A stretch of 64,000 nt of DNA from Epiperipatus broadwayi (taxonomy: Eukaryota; Onychophora; Udeonychophora; Euonychophora; Peripatidae): positions 682,001 to 746,000 of the forward strand of contig JAQFVV010012446.1 of assembly GCA_028023455.1 (NCBI GenBank), in the 5' to 3' direction. Of this stretch, positions 33,286 to 44,892 are shown piece by piece (the first letter of the stretch is position 1; the number at the start of each line of letters is the position of its first letter). Under the pieces are notes generated by a model. That model was not told where the DNA came from and did no database searches. It saw nothing but the letters and a program-made list of their open reading frames with translations. Position numbers and translations under genes: made by a program.

Positions 33286-33983
33286 TGACAAGTATATACA
33301 ATATCTTAATAAATAATTACAATATATGCAAATAGAATTTTTTAAAAACAAATATCAAAAGTTGAGTTTTAGCACATGGAAAAAATAATGTGATGCTCTG
33401 CCCTGACATTAAATGAGTATTAATTGAAATAATGAATTTGTTAGCTTTGTAATTATATTTATGAAAGTAAATCTTTAATTTATAAGATGAATTTCAAATT
33501 AATACAAAGATTATTGTGACTAAAAAGAATAAATGTGAATAATCTAATACATGTAAATAATAAATTATTTGGATAGGAACTTGTACATTAACTATGATAT
33601 ATAAATAATTATTTCTTTTTGTTTTATACTAACACATCATTTTGAAGCACATATTTTAAACTGTTGTAATGAGGAAAATGAATAAAATTATTGTCGGGAA
33701 TGTTTTATTCTGTGTGATAAATTTGAAAATATTATACACATTAGTAAGAATATTCTCTATCTATATAATAATTTTCAAATTAATATAAATTTAAGTGATA
33801 TGAAGTAAATAAGGTGTTGAATTTGGTGTAGTCTTCAAATGAAATAAAAATTAAGGATGAGTAAACTTTAATAGGGTTTTAAACTTGGTTTTAAAGCTTA
33901 GAATTATACTGTATATAAGCGGTAGATCAAATATATATATATATAAAAAAAACTACGCAAATTAATTTTCCTAATCAGTAGAT
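33286..33983. other. A+T-rich DNA, nothing recognised
   Basis: No gene or repeat was recognised. Confidence 0.5.
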
Positions 33984-34293
33984 CAGGGGTCCTCAATCTT
34001 TTTGCACTTAAGAGCACATTCTATAATATCATCCAGGTGGCAGACATTCAATGTAAATTTATAGTTGGATATTGTTAATAATACACATAATGTACAAAAA
34101 AATATTTATTTCAAAAATAAAGTATAGTATGCCCTACAATTTGATTACAATATAATACAATAATTTATAAGAAATTTTAAAAATTACATTTATTTGTATC
34201 AGATAAATAATTTTTTATTATATTCGGATAGCGGCGGGCACACGTAAACTGCGGGCGCCATGGTGCCCGCGGGCATAGGGCTGGGGACCCCTG
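33984..34293. mobile_element. Non-autonomous hAT-like MITE, second family
   Basis: CAGGGGTCCTCAATC at the left and GCTGGGGACCCCTG at the right are terminal inverted repeats. CAGTAGAT (33976-33983) and CAGAAGAT (34294-34301) are an 8-bp target duplication with one mismatch. Internal GCGGGCACACGTAAAC and CATGGTGCCCGCGGGCA are shared with the relative at 61968-62368, which lies in the opposite orientation. No transposase. Confidence 0.88.
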
Positions 34294-34694
34294 CAGAAGA
34301 TCCTTTATAGTCGAGATATATTTTGATGTAGATTATTATTGATGAAGGCAACTTATACTGCAGAATTCATACCACTTGTGGTCAAGGTATACAATTATCA
34401 GGAAATGGCATTGCTGTTACATCAGAAAAGATAGTGGAAGAAATCTTTAATAGTCAGGTGAGTGGGAAATTACTATCCACACATCACCATCAGAACTGGA
34501 TGATGCAACTTCAAACTGGTTTTCTCCCCATCCACTTTCTTTGAATCCATATGTTATTCATTTATATTATATCTGGAAATTTTATGTTTTCAAACTTTTC
34601 TTATGTTTCCACAACTGCTTAGCATCTTTTAATGCTGTTTCCCTTTTTGAAAACTTATCTTTATCAGAGTTTGAAAAACGCTTTTGTTCTCTTT

Positions 34695-34800
34695 TAACAT
34701 TGGTGGACGAGATGTCAGCGCGACTGCCTTGCGCTTGCAGGCAGTTGCCCGGGTTGCGGGTTCGCATCTCGGCCGATGCTATGACACTTAAAAAAAAAAA
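34695..34800 (+). mobile_element. tRNA-derived SINE, Ala-like type
   Basis: ACATTGGTGGACGAGATGTC (A box), GACTGCCTTGCGCTTGCAGG anticodon arm with an enlarged loop, GTTGCGGGTTCGCATCTC (B box), GGCCGATGCTATGACACTT and a 12-A tail. The acceptor stem halves CATTGG and CCGATG pair. Confidence 0.85.
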
Positions 34801-34979
34801 TCTATTACTGTTTGATTTTTTTTTTATTTCGTTCTATAATTAATTAAATTATTTGTTTACCAAAGTTTCTGCTGGATATATATGTTAATTAAATAGAAGG
34901 ATATTAATTCTTGGATCTGCACTATTTGTTCAATGTATAAATCTGTGGGCACTAGCCAATCAGTAAGAGTTTTTAAAAA

Positions 34980-35405
34980 AACAAGTGATCGTGCTTAATT
35001 GAGGGCTTTATCCTATTGTATGGCTGTTGTTTTAATGGACATACTAAAACAAAATCGCAGATCAAAAAGTTAATTTCTTCTATTTAATAACATATATATC
35101 CAGCAACTAAACTATTAATTTATGTGTATTCTATACTAAAATGCATTTAATTGCAGGTGATTAAAAATGAGAAACTCTCTTCTGTGATACATCAACAAGT
35201 TGTCAATTAAAACATCAGGCACAGAATAGGATTAGGCCCTGAATTAAGCATAATAACTAAGGGTTGACTTATATAAGAATAAGCTCTAAGGACTAATGAT
35301 TCACTGCTTTTAAAACTCTTTATGATAGGCGAGTGCTCATAAATTTATACACTAAAACAAGCAATGCAGATCAGAAGGTTAATTTCTTCTACGTAACTAA
35401 CAAGA
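34980..35405. repeat. Inverted plus direct repeat cluster
   Basis: CTTAATTGAGGGCTTTATCC ... GTTTTAATGG (34997-35037) is inverted relative to TCAATTAAAACATC ... GATTAGGCCCTGAATTAAG (35200-35247). ACTAAAACAA..CAGATCAAAAAGTTAATTTCTTCT (35045-35082) is repeated directly at about 35352-35391. The arrangement looks like a decayed foldback. Confidence 0.6.
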
Positions 35406-35754
35406 AGATTTAAAAAGAACTGACTCAGTTAATATGAACATTAAATATATTTTATGTTTATGAACAAACAACTATCTATATTCCGTTTCAAAAAGTTTTT
35501 ATAAAGATCGACATATGTCCTCTGAAATATCAGCTCTAGGCTTACTCCTAAATAAATGTAAAGATGTTTAAAGTCGAAGAAGTAGCACGCTCTGACTTTT
35601 ATGAGTTCTTTATCACTTCTAAATTTGCAAGATTTAGATGTGAATTGTGCAAGATTTAGACATAAAGATAATTTGAAGTGGATTGTATCGTGCATTAATT
35701 CAAAACATTACTTAATTAACAAAAAAAAATGAGTATAGATCGCTAACAAAAGTT

Positions 35755-36235
35755 GCTAAGTATTATAGTTAACTTCAAGTAATAGGCTTGTCAAGAATCA
35801 ATCCTCTCTTTCATTGCCTCAAACCAATGGATATATGAAAAGATAAAGCATAGCCAATGAAAAAATCAGACCAATAGATAATCAAGCTCAGGAATCTGAT
35901 TTGTCCTTTTAAAGAAAAGAGATCTGGGCTAAAAATTGAAGTTCGGCAACAATCAAATAACGGTCAGAGCTGAATGGCAGTCTGCATGTTGCCCATAATA
36001 CTGTTAACGCAGTGTTACAAGTTCACATTGAACTAGAAGATATTGAAATGTAAACATGACATGGGGGAAGCTGTCATGGTGTAGCTGGAAATATTAGGTA
36101 AACCTAGAAGAGTATCCAAAACCCCTTGCTTCAATAGTTGCATGGCAACTAGATGCTATATTTATCCAGCACATGAGGTGTTCAGTATAGTAGTTGTTTT
36201 ATGTAAAATATATATTGTAAATTACAGTATATTTT
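35755..36235 (+). repeat. Probable 5' LTR of a decayed Ty3/Gypsy-type element
   Basis: AACTTCAAGTAATAGGCTTG through ... AACTAGATGCTATATTTATC ... TTTTATGTAAAATATATATTG aligns in order with 37604-38135 at moderate identity, flanking integrase remnants. Ends are approximate. Confidence 0.6.
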
Positions 36236-36308
36236 ACATAAAACTTTTGCTACTGTATGCCTGATATATTGGCTTGGTATAACATCTAGTTGACATGCAA
36301 CTATTAAT
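36128..36308. repeat. Palindrome at the inner edge of the 5' LTR
   Basis: AGTTGCATGGCAACTAGATG ... TGTTTTATGTAAAATATATA is mirrored by TATATTTTACATAAAACTTT ... CATCTAGTTGACATGCAACT. The arms are about 85 bp and centred near 36222. The right arm is an inverted copy of LTR sequence, not expected in a normal LTR element. Confidence 0.8.
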
Positions 36309-36360
36309 GAAAGAGATTTCCATTGTCTTTTTAATAAATTCAAAGAGTTAATTAGTTAAC

Positions 36361-37260
36361 ATGATAGACTTGGAAGTAAATGCACCAGTTAACAGCAAAT
36401 TCTTTGCACAATGGACAACTGGCAACCCTCGATTCCAAAAGTTATTGAAATGGATCCAAAAGAGTTGGCAAAACAAAAAACCTAATAAACTGCATCTAGC
36501 CTATTTTACTCTAAGGCTAGAGCTCTCAATTAAGAGTAGCAGCATTATCTGGGGATCAAGAGTTGTGATTCCACCAGTTGGCCCAATCCAAGCACTTAAA
36601 ATTTTATGCAATGGGTATTCAGTGTTCCTTAGAATAAAAATATTAGCTCGGTCTTATATCTAGCAGCCTATTTTGGACTCGGACATTAAGCTAAGGTCTA
36701 TCACTGCTGCCATTGTAAGATGAACCAAAACATGCCAGCGAAGAAAAAAGTGGTCAATGGCCTGAATTTAAATATCTCTGGATTAGAATTCATGTTGCCC
36801 ATGCTGGCCATGAAGAGGCAAACTCTTATTAATAGTTGATGCATACTCACTAGAGGTAATGGAAATATCAGTCTCCTGCAACTACTGTAGTTCTTAGGAA
36901 GCTATCCCCTACCCATAGCCTGCCTAAAACTATAGGGCCAGGCAATGGCACAATTTTTAAATTATCTCTATTCAGACAATTTTGTACCACCACTAACAAG
37001 TGTTTAGCCCACTATTCTATCCTGAGAGCAATTACTAGGTTGGGATACCGGTTCAAGAGACTTAAAAACCTGACATATATAACTGGAACACTTGTATTGC
37101 CAAAATGCTATTAGCGCAGCATTTTACACTTAACACGGTCACTGGAAAAACACCATCTGAATTATTTTTCAACAGGACTCTGAGAACTAACTGTCAGTTC
37201 ATAGATGTAATTGTTCTAATGAAAAAATGAAGTACTAAATTATAACCAAATTCTGTTGCA
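36361..37260 (+). pseudogene. Ty3/Gypsy-like integrase remnant
   Basis: A 100-codon frame (36361-36663) carries a block with L-E-L-S-I...I-I-W-G-S-R-V-V-I-P-P and, further on, K-I-L-A-R-S-Y-I, the layout seen just before and in the zinc-binding part of Gypsy integrases. Downstream in broken frames lie K-L-L-L-I-V-D-A-Y-S (integrase catalytic region, about 36815) and N-T-V-T-G-K-T-P-S-E-L-F-F-N-R (about 37130), typical of the end of the integrase core. Gag, protease and RT are not visible. It is a relic, flanked by LTR-like repeats. Confidence 0.75.
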
Positions 37261-37603
37261 TGTATAATGGAACCATTAAATAGGAGTCAGCAGTTGTGAT
37301 TAAATTAAAAGGATTGCTAACAACAGTTGTTCAAACTGTGTTCAGGCACAGTAACTAGTTAATATTGAATTATGCATCAGAGCCAGCAGTGAAGAATTTA
37401 TAAAGTTCAAAGATACTAGATCTGTTAATGAAAACACCAGATATTCTGATAAAAAATACCATACTAATGATGTCACCAAATCGGTTGGTGATGGAATTAG
37501 ATTTGAAGAAGCCAGGAAGTGACAAAAGGTATCCACCAAATACATCTCAGTGACTACATTTGTCAGGTAATTTTAGCCAAAGAGAGAGAATGTTTTGGTT
37601 CAA

Positions 37604-38135
37604 CTTATCTTCAAGTAATGGATTTGTCCATATTCAACCTTGTCTTGATTAGATTCAGCATTCATTACTATAGACCAATCATATGCAAATAGATTGAAGT
37701 ACAGCCAATTGAAAGAAATAGGCTAGTAATATGATGATGCTGAAGACCCCAATTGTTCTCATTCATGGAGAGGATCTGGCTACAAATTGGGAAGTCATTA
37801 GAATGTAAGGTTATACAATAACCAAATAACTGTTAACTGAATATCAGTACTCGCATCCACAATATTGTCAAAGCAATGAGGAAGTTTATGTTATACTGGA
37901 AGTTTCTAGAATTTAAATCTGGCATAAGGTAAGCTGTTGCAGTGGCAGTTCATGTGTGACTGTAGCTACACCCAAGGCAAGCTGTTGCCATGTAGTTGAA
38001 GGCAAACCTAGAAGGACATCTGAAGTCCTTTGTTTCGATAGTTTCATAGCAACTAGATGTTATACCTAGCCAATATATCAGGCATATGGTATAACATGTT
38101 TTATATAAAATTTATTGTAAATATTTATTGAATAT
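37604..38135 (+). repeat. Probable 3' LTR of the Gypsy-type relic
   Basis: TCTTCAAGTAATGGATTTGT ... AACCAAATAACTGTTAACTG ... AACTAGATGTTATACCTAGC ... TTTTATATAAAATTTATTG, in the same order as the 5' copy. It contains an extra block around 37920-37990 (CAAGGCAAGCTGTTGCCATG) relative to the 5' one. Confidence 0.6.
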
Positions 38136-38139
38136 AAAT

Positions 38140-38895
38140 AACTATGTAATCGTATTTGTGCAAGTTGGTGTTTATTCTGATCTTAAGTAAACACAACACT
38201 GAGTAATTTATCTACTGTGAATGCCAGGCTTAGTATTCAATGTAAATTCACAGTAATGGTTTTATGTAGATGGTCTGAACTATTATAATGTTTAATTCAA
38301 ATTTTTTATTATCAATTCCACCTTGTTAATTTTTTATAATTTTGAATTAAATTTTAAAATATTTTTGCCTCTTGTAAATATTAAATAATTACATTTTTTA
38401 AAGCTGAGTAAAGAAATTTAACTATTTGTAAGTCCTACAATACTGCGTAGGTATTTCTAGTATATATACATTTTACATCAAACTTTTGATATCATTTGTA
38501 TTCCATTGTTAGCTCTACTATTTGCAAGAAAGTTTTTAATATATCTCATTATCATATGAGAGTTTACCTTCTCAATGCATATAACTTAAAAACAATCATT
38601 ATTAATGTTCATTAGGACCTAATATTTAAAAATTAAAAAAAGTTTTAATTTGCAAAATGTATATAACTTTTATGACAGACATTAGTGCTGCTATAATCAG
38701 TGTCAATCTTAAGATTGGGTATGTACAATAATTAACGTATCAATGTTTCAAACATTTTAAAACTATATCAATCTTATACAGAAAGTCAGCAGCATTGTGC
38801 AATGCAAAAATTTAATTTTCCGTAAAAGAAGAATTCTGAAAAATAGGTGCATTTTTATAATTATATGATGATATATTGTGTATCTATTTATTTTT
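38140..38895. other. A+T-rich DNA, nothing recognised
   Basis: No gene or repeat was recognised. Confidence 0.5.
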
Positions 38896-38986
38896 CTCAT
38901 GTGTCGCAGCATCAGCCGGGAAGCTAACCCAGGACAACTGCTTGTAAAGCAGCTGTCGCTGATCTCTCGACCACCAATGCTTGACT
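38896..38986 (-). mobile_element. tRNA-derived SINE, diverged Ala-like type
   Basis: Minus strand: TCAAGCATTGGTGGTCGAGA, GATCAGCGACAGCTGC, TTTACAAGCAG, GGGTTAGCTTCCCGGC (decayed B box), TGATGCTGCGACACATGAG. TATCTATTTATTTTT and TATCTTGTTTATTTATT flank it, an approximate target duplication. Confidence 0.75.
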
Positions 38987-38989
38987 ATC

Positions 38990-40540
38990 TTGTTTATTTA
39001 TTGGCAAATAAATTTCACATTTATTACAAATTTTTATGTTTTCAATTTGAAAATATAAAAAGCATCTTACGTAAACAACTTGTTATTCTTAAAAGTCTTA
39101 TAAACTAGTTATAATCAAATTATTATGAAACGGTATGCACTGAGCAAGCTGTAGACAGATTACTGCCAGAATCATAATATTGTTTCAAGTTTAGCAGTTA
39201 GAAGTGCATGGACGATATGTAAATGCGGCATTTAAATGTTCCATTTTCTCAACAATGAAACGCATGAATCCGTTCTGTTAATAGAATGTGGATCCTTTGT
39301 GATTACATTTGTTATTATAAAATCTGATAATAAATTCAGTGTAAAAAAAAATCATGGAGATAACAATATTTTGACTATGCGCATTTCTATATCATTATGG
39401 CACAGTCTTGTGCATAACATAATGTCAGACATAATACAGATATATTTTCTAACTTGTTATATTTTTTTTTGTATCTATTATATGAACTGATTATTTACTG
39501 CTATGATACATCATATGCAACTCTAATGCAAGGTCGGCTTTAAACTAATTGGACTGTATTTGTTGCTATCATTCACAACTTGGAGAAAAAATAAATAAAT
39601 TGTTCAGGTTGCAAAATTGTTTCTAATTAAAGATAAGTAGTCAGTCATATTATTATTCTATTTCAAAAAAAAAGAAAAAATCATTAATGAATTCTGCCAT
39701 TTTATTTTACTTAGAAGTAACAAATTGAAGATAAAAATGTTACACATATTTTGTTGCATTTTTTAAAAGTAGGCTAGGAATTAATATCTAATTCTTTAAT
39801 TTTTCAATTCTCGGAATTTAAATGATGCAAAACAATTTTGTATTTGACAGCGGACACAAAAAAAGTCTTGATGTTGCATGTGATCGTAGTTTTTTTGTGT
39901 GATGTTTTTAAAATGTCAAATTTATTGTTCCTTTTTTATATCTGTGAACATTTTTATTGATATATACTTTGTATTGATTCTTAATAATGTTGTATTTAAA
40001 TACCGTTTACAAGAGAGATAAAATTTATGACAAAAAAATTTTTTTTCATATTTAAATATTTTCTATTATTTATTTTTGTTCGTGAAAGTATTTATAAATA
40101 CATTCATATTCTATTAAATTTGATTTTTTTTAAAAAAATTATATTAAAAAAATATTTAAATAAAACTAAATGGCAATAGATTTGGAGAGGGAATGATGAG
40201 GTTAAAACATCTGAAAATATTTTACGTTATAATCTGGGTATCCGTATGTCCCCATTTTCCCAGATTTGTCCCGGTATCATAACATTTTTTCGGGACAGTT
40301 GATTGTCCAGGTTTTTTTAAAACTCATTTTTAATTTTATTTTTAACCTTTAATTTTAACTTTACATTTAATTTTTAGTTTTTTTATAAATTAATATTTAT
40401 TAATTTAATAATTTATAATTAATTTTATGATCGGTTAATCAATAATTTTCTCCAAATGGAAGTGGCTCCATATTAACTTGGTATGTTAGTAATAAGTGAT
40501 TTCAACTGGTGATTATGTTTTAATAATTAAAAAAAGACAT
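38990..40540. other. A+T-rich DNA, nothing recognised except a shared dispersed block
   Basis: About 39085-39215 (TATAAACTAGTTATAATCAA ... GTTTAGCAGTTAGAAGTGCA) shares text with 56216-56446, partly inverted. There is no gene signal. Confidence 0.45.
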
Positions 40541-40542
40541 AT

Positions 40543-40660
40543 GAATTTATTGCTGAGGAATTCATAAGAAATTCAAGCCCCAAACGTGCAAGGGTCAGAA
40601 TCAATCTTAGAACCTCCCAATCCCAAGTTGGATGCCCTACCAATTATGCCAAACAGCACA
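40543..40660 (-). mobile_element. SINE family B copy
   Basis: Minus strand: GTTTGGCATAATTGGTAGGG (A box), CAACTTGGGATTGGGAGGTT, AAGATTGATTCTGACCC (B-box position), then GGGGCTTGAATTTCTTATGA and CAGCAATAAA. It is the cleanest copy of this family in the window. Confidence 0.75.
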
Positions 40661-40670
40661 AGGTTTGTTT

Positions 40671-40766
40671 GTTTGTTTTTCATGTGTCAAATGCGTTGAC
40701 CGGGAAGCAAACCCAGGCCAGCTGCTTGGAAGGCAGCTATGCTAACCACTAGGCCACCAACACTTG
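40671..40766 (-). mobile_element. tRNA-Gly(TCC)-like SINE with 13-bp target duplication
   Basis: Minus strand: CAAGTGTTGGTGGCCTAGTG, GCTGCCTTCCAAGCAGC, GGGTTTGCTTCCCGG, TCAACGCATTTGACACATG and an A-rich tail. ACAAGGTTTGTTT lies on both sides (40658-40670 and 40767-40779). Confidence 0.88.
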
Positions 40767-41009
40767 ACAAGGTTTGTTTTAATAGATAATATATGTATAC
40801 GAGCAATTCTCTTTTGCTTTTGTTTATATTACGAAATAAGTATGTTATGTGTAATGAAAATGTGATTATAGGTTTTGTGATTTTTTTATTTCATACCGAA
40901 ATATACAGTAATTTGCAATGAAATTGTTATATTTTTTTGATCTTGTGACCCAGTTATCATGAAAATATGGACGACCTAATTATAATTGTTTTAGATTCAA
41001 TTTTTTCAA

Positions 41010-41342
41010 GCCTAAGTGAGGGCATGAAATGTAAGAAAGTAAAATTCTCTGTTTCCAATTAGATGTTTTCAATAATAATAACTTTTGCCCCTGGTCCCAC
41101 AAACTAGGGGCATTACTAACTTAATTACAAAATATATTAAAGTACTTTAAACTTATATATTTATTTAAAATATGTTTAGCATATAAAAGCGATTTACCTG
41201 CTGATGAAGAAGCTGCAAAAACCAAAGCAATTAAATTGGCCGAGTACTTTTGAGTTAGTGATTATGCTCAGATCTGCCCCTAGAACTTGTGGGACTTTGG
41301 AATCAGAGAACTTTACTTCTTTATTTCATGCATTACTTAGAC
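41010..41342. repeat. Foldback element with a CTGATGAAG block near the centre
   Basis: CCTAAGTGAGGGCATGAAAT ... CCCACAAACTAGGGGCA is mirrored by TGCCCCTAGAACTTGTGGG ... ATTTCATGCATTACTTAG. The arms are about 70-100 bp. CTGATGAAGAAGCTGC lies between them at about 41209, but no paired GAAA half follows, so I do not call a ribozyme. Confidence 0.75.
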
Positions 41343-41344
41343 TT

Positions 41345-42014
41345 GGCAGAAATTGAGTCTTACTACATTTATAAAGTAGAAATTTTTAAGCTGCTCATAA
41401 CTGTTTTAAATTCACCAATCGAACCCCAAATCTATTGCCATCTAGTTTTATTTTAAAATTGTTTATATATATATATTGTAAAGGAAACTAATCTCTATGA
41501 GAATAATGATAATGAAACAACATTGTTTCATGAATAGCAGTATTTTCTTCTGTGGATGTTGAATGAGCCAAATGTAAAAAGAAAACTAATAAAGATTGCT
41601 GAAATGTTAAACTAAAATAACTGCTGTTTACTGAATAGCTTGCATATTTGGGCAATCATTAATACAATAAAATATTATAACAGAGCATGGTGAGTTGGCC
41701 TGCAAGTGCCTCATAGATTTGGGCAATCACATACAATAAATAAGTTGTGAACTAAGTGGTTTTCTCCACTTATACACTAAATACTTGGGCAATCTAAATA
41801 TCTTGAATGAAATGTTATACTTATGCAACTAAAATAGATAAATAAATATATTGATTCACAAATGGCTCTATGGCAGGTTAAATTTATATTCATAATGGAC
41901 TCATAAATTTGTAAAGGATGCCAATGAGTTCATAGGATGAGTGTCTTGCCTAGCAAAGAAGATACAATTCAGTAAATGGTGACTTATGTGATGATAAAGT
42001 GGAGTATAGGATTC
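41345..42014. other. A+T-rich DNA, nothing recognised
   Basis: TTGGGCAATC occurs several times (41651, 41713, 41788) without a clear repeat structure. No gene. Confidence 0.45.
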
Positions 42015-42029
42015 ACAATGAATTATCTT

Positions 42030-42139
42030 TTTTTTTTTTCATATGTCATAGCATCGGCCGGGACGCGAACCCACACCCGTCTGCAACCAACTACTTGCTT
42101 GCAAGGCGGGTGCGATGACCTCTCAGCTAACAACGCTTG
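42030..42139 (-). mobile_element. tRNA-derived SINE with perfect 15-bp target duplication
   Basis: ACAATGAATTATCTT flanks the element at 42015-42029 and 42140-42154. Minus strand: CAAGCGTTGTTAGCTGAGAG, GTCATCGCACCCGCC, TTGCAAGCAAG, GTGGGTTCGCGTCCCGGCC (good B box), GATGCTATGACATATG, poly(A). It is among the youngest SINE copies here. Confidence 0.92.
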
Positions 42140-42154
42140 ACAATGAATTATCTT

Positions 42155-43567
42155 CATTATAAAGTATGTAATAAAACAATTTTATAATGATTGATGCAAT
42201 AGGCAAATCTAAGTTAATAATAATAATATAAATTTATTGAGTTAATCATTAACTCATTGAGATGGGTGAAATAAAGATTATAATTCCAATTTATTAACTA
42301 CAATCTAATATCCTATCATACATTTTATGTCATCTCCCCTCTTTTCTTTTTATGATTGCAATTGATAGATGGGATATACATTTAAATTATAAAGCATATG
42401 ATAGGGGTGGGTCGTGTGAAAGTCTGAGTTCAAACCCCACATATATTACATATATAAATGCAGGTTTAAGCCTGTACAATGTATTAAAGCATATGATTAG
42501 TTAACTATAAACTTTTTAACAAAGCAATAAAAAGAAAACTTTAATATTGTTATTTATTTATTTTTTAAAAATATACATTTTAAATAAGAATGTCAAGTAG
42601 GTTATACTAATTGGAAATTATTAATAAAAACAAAAGTTTAATAAATATTTATTGTTAAAATTGTCATTATATTTTTCTTTTAAAGCATTTTTTTTAATAA
42701 ATGAAACTTATCTGATTGTTAAGATTTTTATTAGTATCTGTTACCACAGTTTTGCATATATATATATGACTTCAGCTGGTAATCAATTATTTGATGGTGT
42801 TTCCTTTGGTATCTTTTTGCTAGCAAAAACACAAAGATAAGGATCCATAAGCAGTTTGAATCATTAGCTGATATCCAATTATTATTCCTTTTGATAATGC
42901 AATTCAAGATGGATTCAATTATCTTGACTTTATGGTGATCAACATAGCATTTGTGGTATCCATTTTATTTTAATCATAAAGATATCAAATAAAGGGTGGA
43001 TTCATGCTCCCTCTCTCTAAGGTATCTTACAGTCCATGTTTCTTTGCTATGAATTCCAAATATATTTATAAAAGTACAGTAACATAAATTTTTAAGCAAA
43101 AGAAAGTATGTGTGTTCTTCTTGCTGAAATCATTTTTGTAGCTATGGCAACATATTGCAGTCCTTTTCTTTTTTAAATACTGACTTTCGATCATGGGACT
43201 CTCTTCTTTCTAATTCTAATAAAGTATTGTTATCATTCAGCAATAATTTAAACTAAAATATTTCATTTTAAAATTTAATAAATAAACGATTCATTTATTT
43301 CAAATTCATTCAAAACAATAAATATTTTTTATTAAACAGATGATCTTTAATTGTTTTCTTTATTTAGCTATTTATACACTACAAAGAAATTATAGATGAC
43401 AACATGTGTACATCACAATATATATAATTTATTTTTTTTTTAATCAAATTTGAGGGAATGTAGATTTTTTATGAATTCCTTTTATTTCATTAAATTTTTT
43501 TATAACTATTTATAAATTCTTTTTTGAATGTAAATCTATATGCAAACAAAAATAAATGCAGAAACTA
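42155..43567. other. A+T-rich DNA with a small F1-like scrap
   Basis: Only GTGTGAAAGTCTGAGTTCAA ACCCC near 42416-42440, which resembles the outer end of the F1 foldbacks, was recognised. Confidence 0.45.
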
Positions 43568-44205
43568 TATTAATATTTTTTTATTGGTCATTCATTAGAC
43601 TAGAGATTATCCAATAATGAATAATATTTTTGTAGTGTTAATTTTTATTACACTACTCTCACATAAGATAGGGAGTGGTTTCTATCCACTTTTAATACCT
43701 TGTGGAAGAATTTAAGATGTGAAAAAAATGTATGATCCCTAAGATACACATTTCATGTTGAACCAGCACTCATCAGTTGGCCCAAACCATAATCTCTACA
43801 CATATCTTTATTATTGTTCTGTATATATAGATAGCAAATGACTGCAGTTTAATTGATCGTTAAACTTGCTGCCCTCACAATTTTTATACAAACCACTCAA
43901 TGAAAGTAATTTACTATCTATATATAGGAAACAATGATAAAGATATGTGGAAGAGATTGTGGTCTAGACCAACTAATGATTGCTAGTTCTGCATGAAATG
44001 TGCATCTTAAGGATCATACAACTTTTTCACGTCTTCTATATTACACATCCCTCCACAAGGTATTAAATGGATAGAAACCAGTTTCTATCTTGTGTGAGAG
44101 TGATATAATGAAAATTACACTACAGAAATATTATTCATTATTGGATAATTTCTAGTCTAACGAATGACTAATAAAAAAAAGCATTAATATACTGCACGTT
44201 CATAA
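43568..44205. repeat. Large palindrome of the F1 type, about 300-bp arms
   Basis: The left arm runs from TTATTGGTCATTCATTAGAC through CTCACATAAGATAG and the hammerhead at 43742-43782 to about 43870. The right arm repeats all of it in reverse (43905-44205, ending GTCTAACGAATGACTAATAA). A third, partial plus-strand copy follows at about 44210-44460 (GTGAGGGCAGCATG ... CCTTGTGTGAGAGTGATG). No coding frame. Confidence 0.85.
43742..43782 (-). ncRNA. Hammerhead-like ribozyme core, family F1
   Basis: Minus strand: GGCCAA, CTGATGA, GTGCTG-GTT-CAACAT with one C-A mismatch in helix II, GAAAT, GTGTA. Core bases are intact. The downstream UCUUAGG pairs only partly with the upstream GGCCAA, so stem I is weaker than at 27048 or 58456. 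Confidence 0.5.
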
Positions 44206-44892
44206 GTGGTTGTATTAAACTTGTGAGGGCAGCATGTTCGACACATCAAATAAACTGTAATAATTTGCTTTCTGTATACAGTGAACAATGATAAAGATAT
44301 ATGTAAGATAATGCTGTTTCAGCACCAAATATGCATCTTCGGGATTATACATCTTTTTGACATGTCTTCGACCATATGTTTTTGATCACATCCCTCCACT
44401 AGATCTTAAAAGTGGATATAAACCAGTCTCTACCTTGTGTGAGAGTGATGTACTAGAAATATTTATTAAATGCAGAAACTATTTCACTATGAAAGAAATT
44501 ATTTTCTGATAAATTTTATTTCATCCGTAAATAGTATTTAAATGCACCATTATTAGGAATCAATATATAGTACTTACTAATTTATTTTTTTTCACAAATA
44601 CACACATAAAAAATTGTAAGATCTCTTGCAACATAAAGACCAAAACATTAAGAATCTTTTTGTTTTGTAAGTTGTCAAATGCAAAATTGTTTTGCAACAT
44701 ATTAAATTCTGAGAATTGAGCAATTAAAGAATTAGGTAATAATTCCCAGCCTACTTTCAAATTACTGACTTTTTTTTTCCATTACACTAATAAAAAATAT
44801 ATCATATATCTTTAATTAAATAAAATTTTATAACCTTGAATAAAACACATATATGGTTTGCCTAAAGGTTTGTGATGATGGTATATTATTGG
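44206..44892. other. Third partial F1 arm, then A+T-rich DNA
   Basis: About 44210-44460 is the partial third arm of the palindrome. The remainder has no recognised feature. Confidence 0.45.

Noticed and set aside
34582-34767. Minus-strand frame of 61 codons with arginine-rich start
   Set aside because: Its N-terminal third is antisense to the tRNA-derived SINE at 34695-34800.
41205-41230. CTGATGAAGAAGCTGC in the centre of a foldback
   Set aside because: The following A-run and AAAGC do not give a GAAA core with a paired helix; kept only as a foldback.
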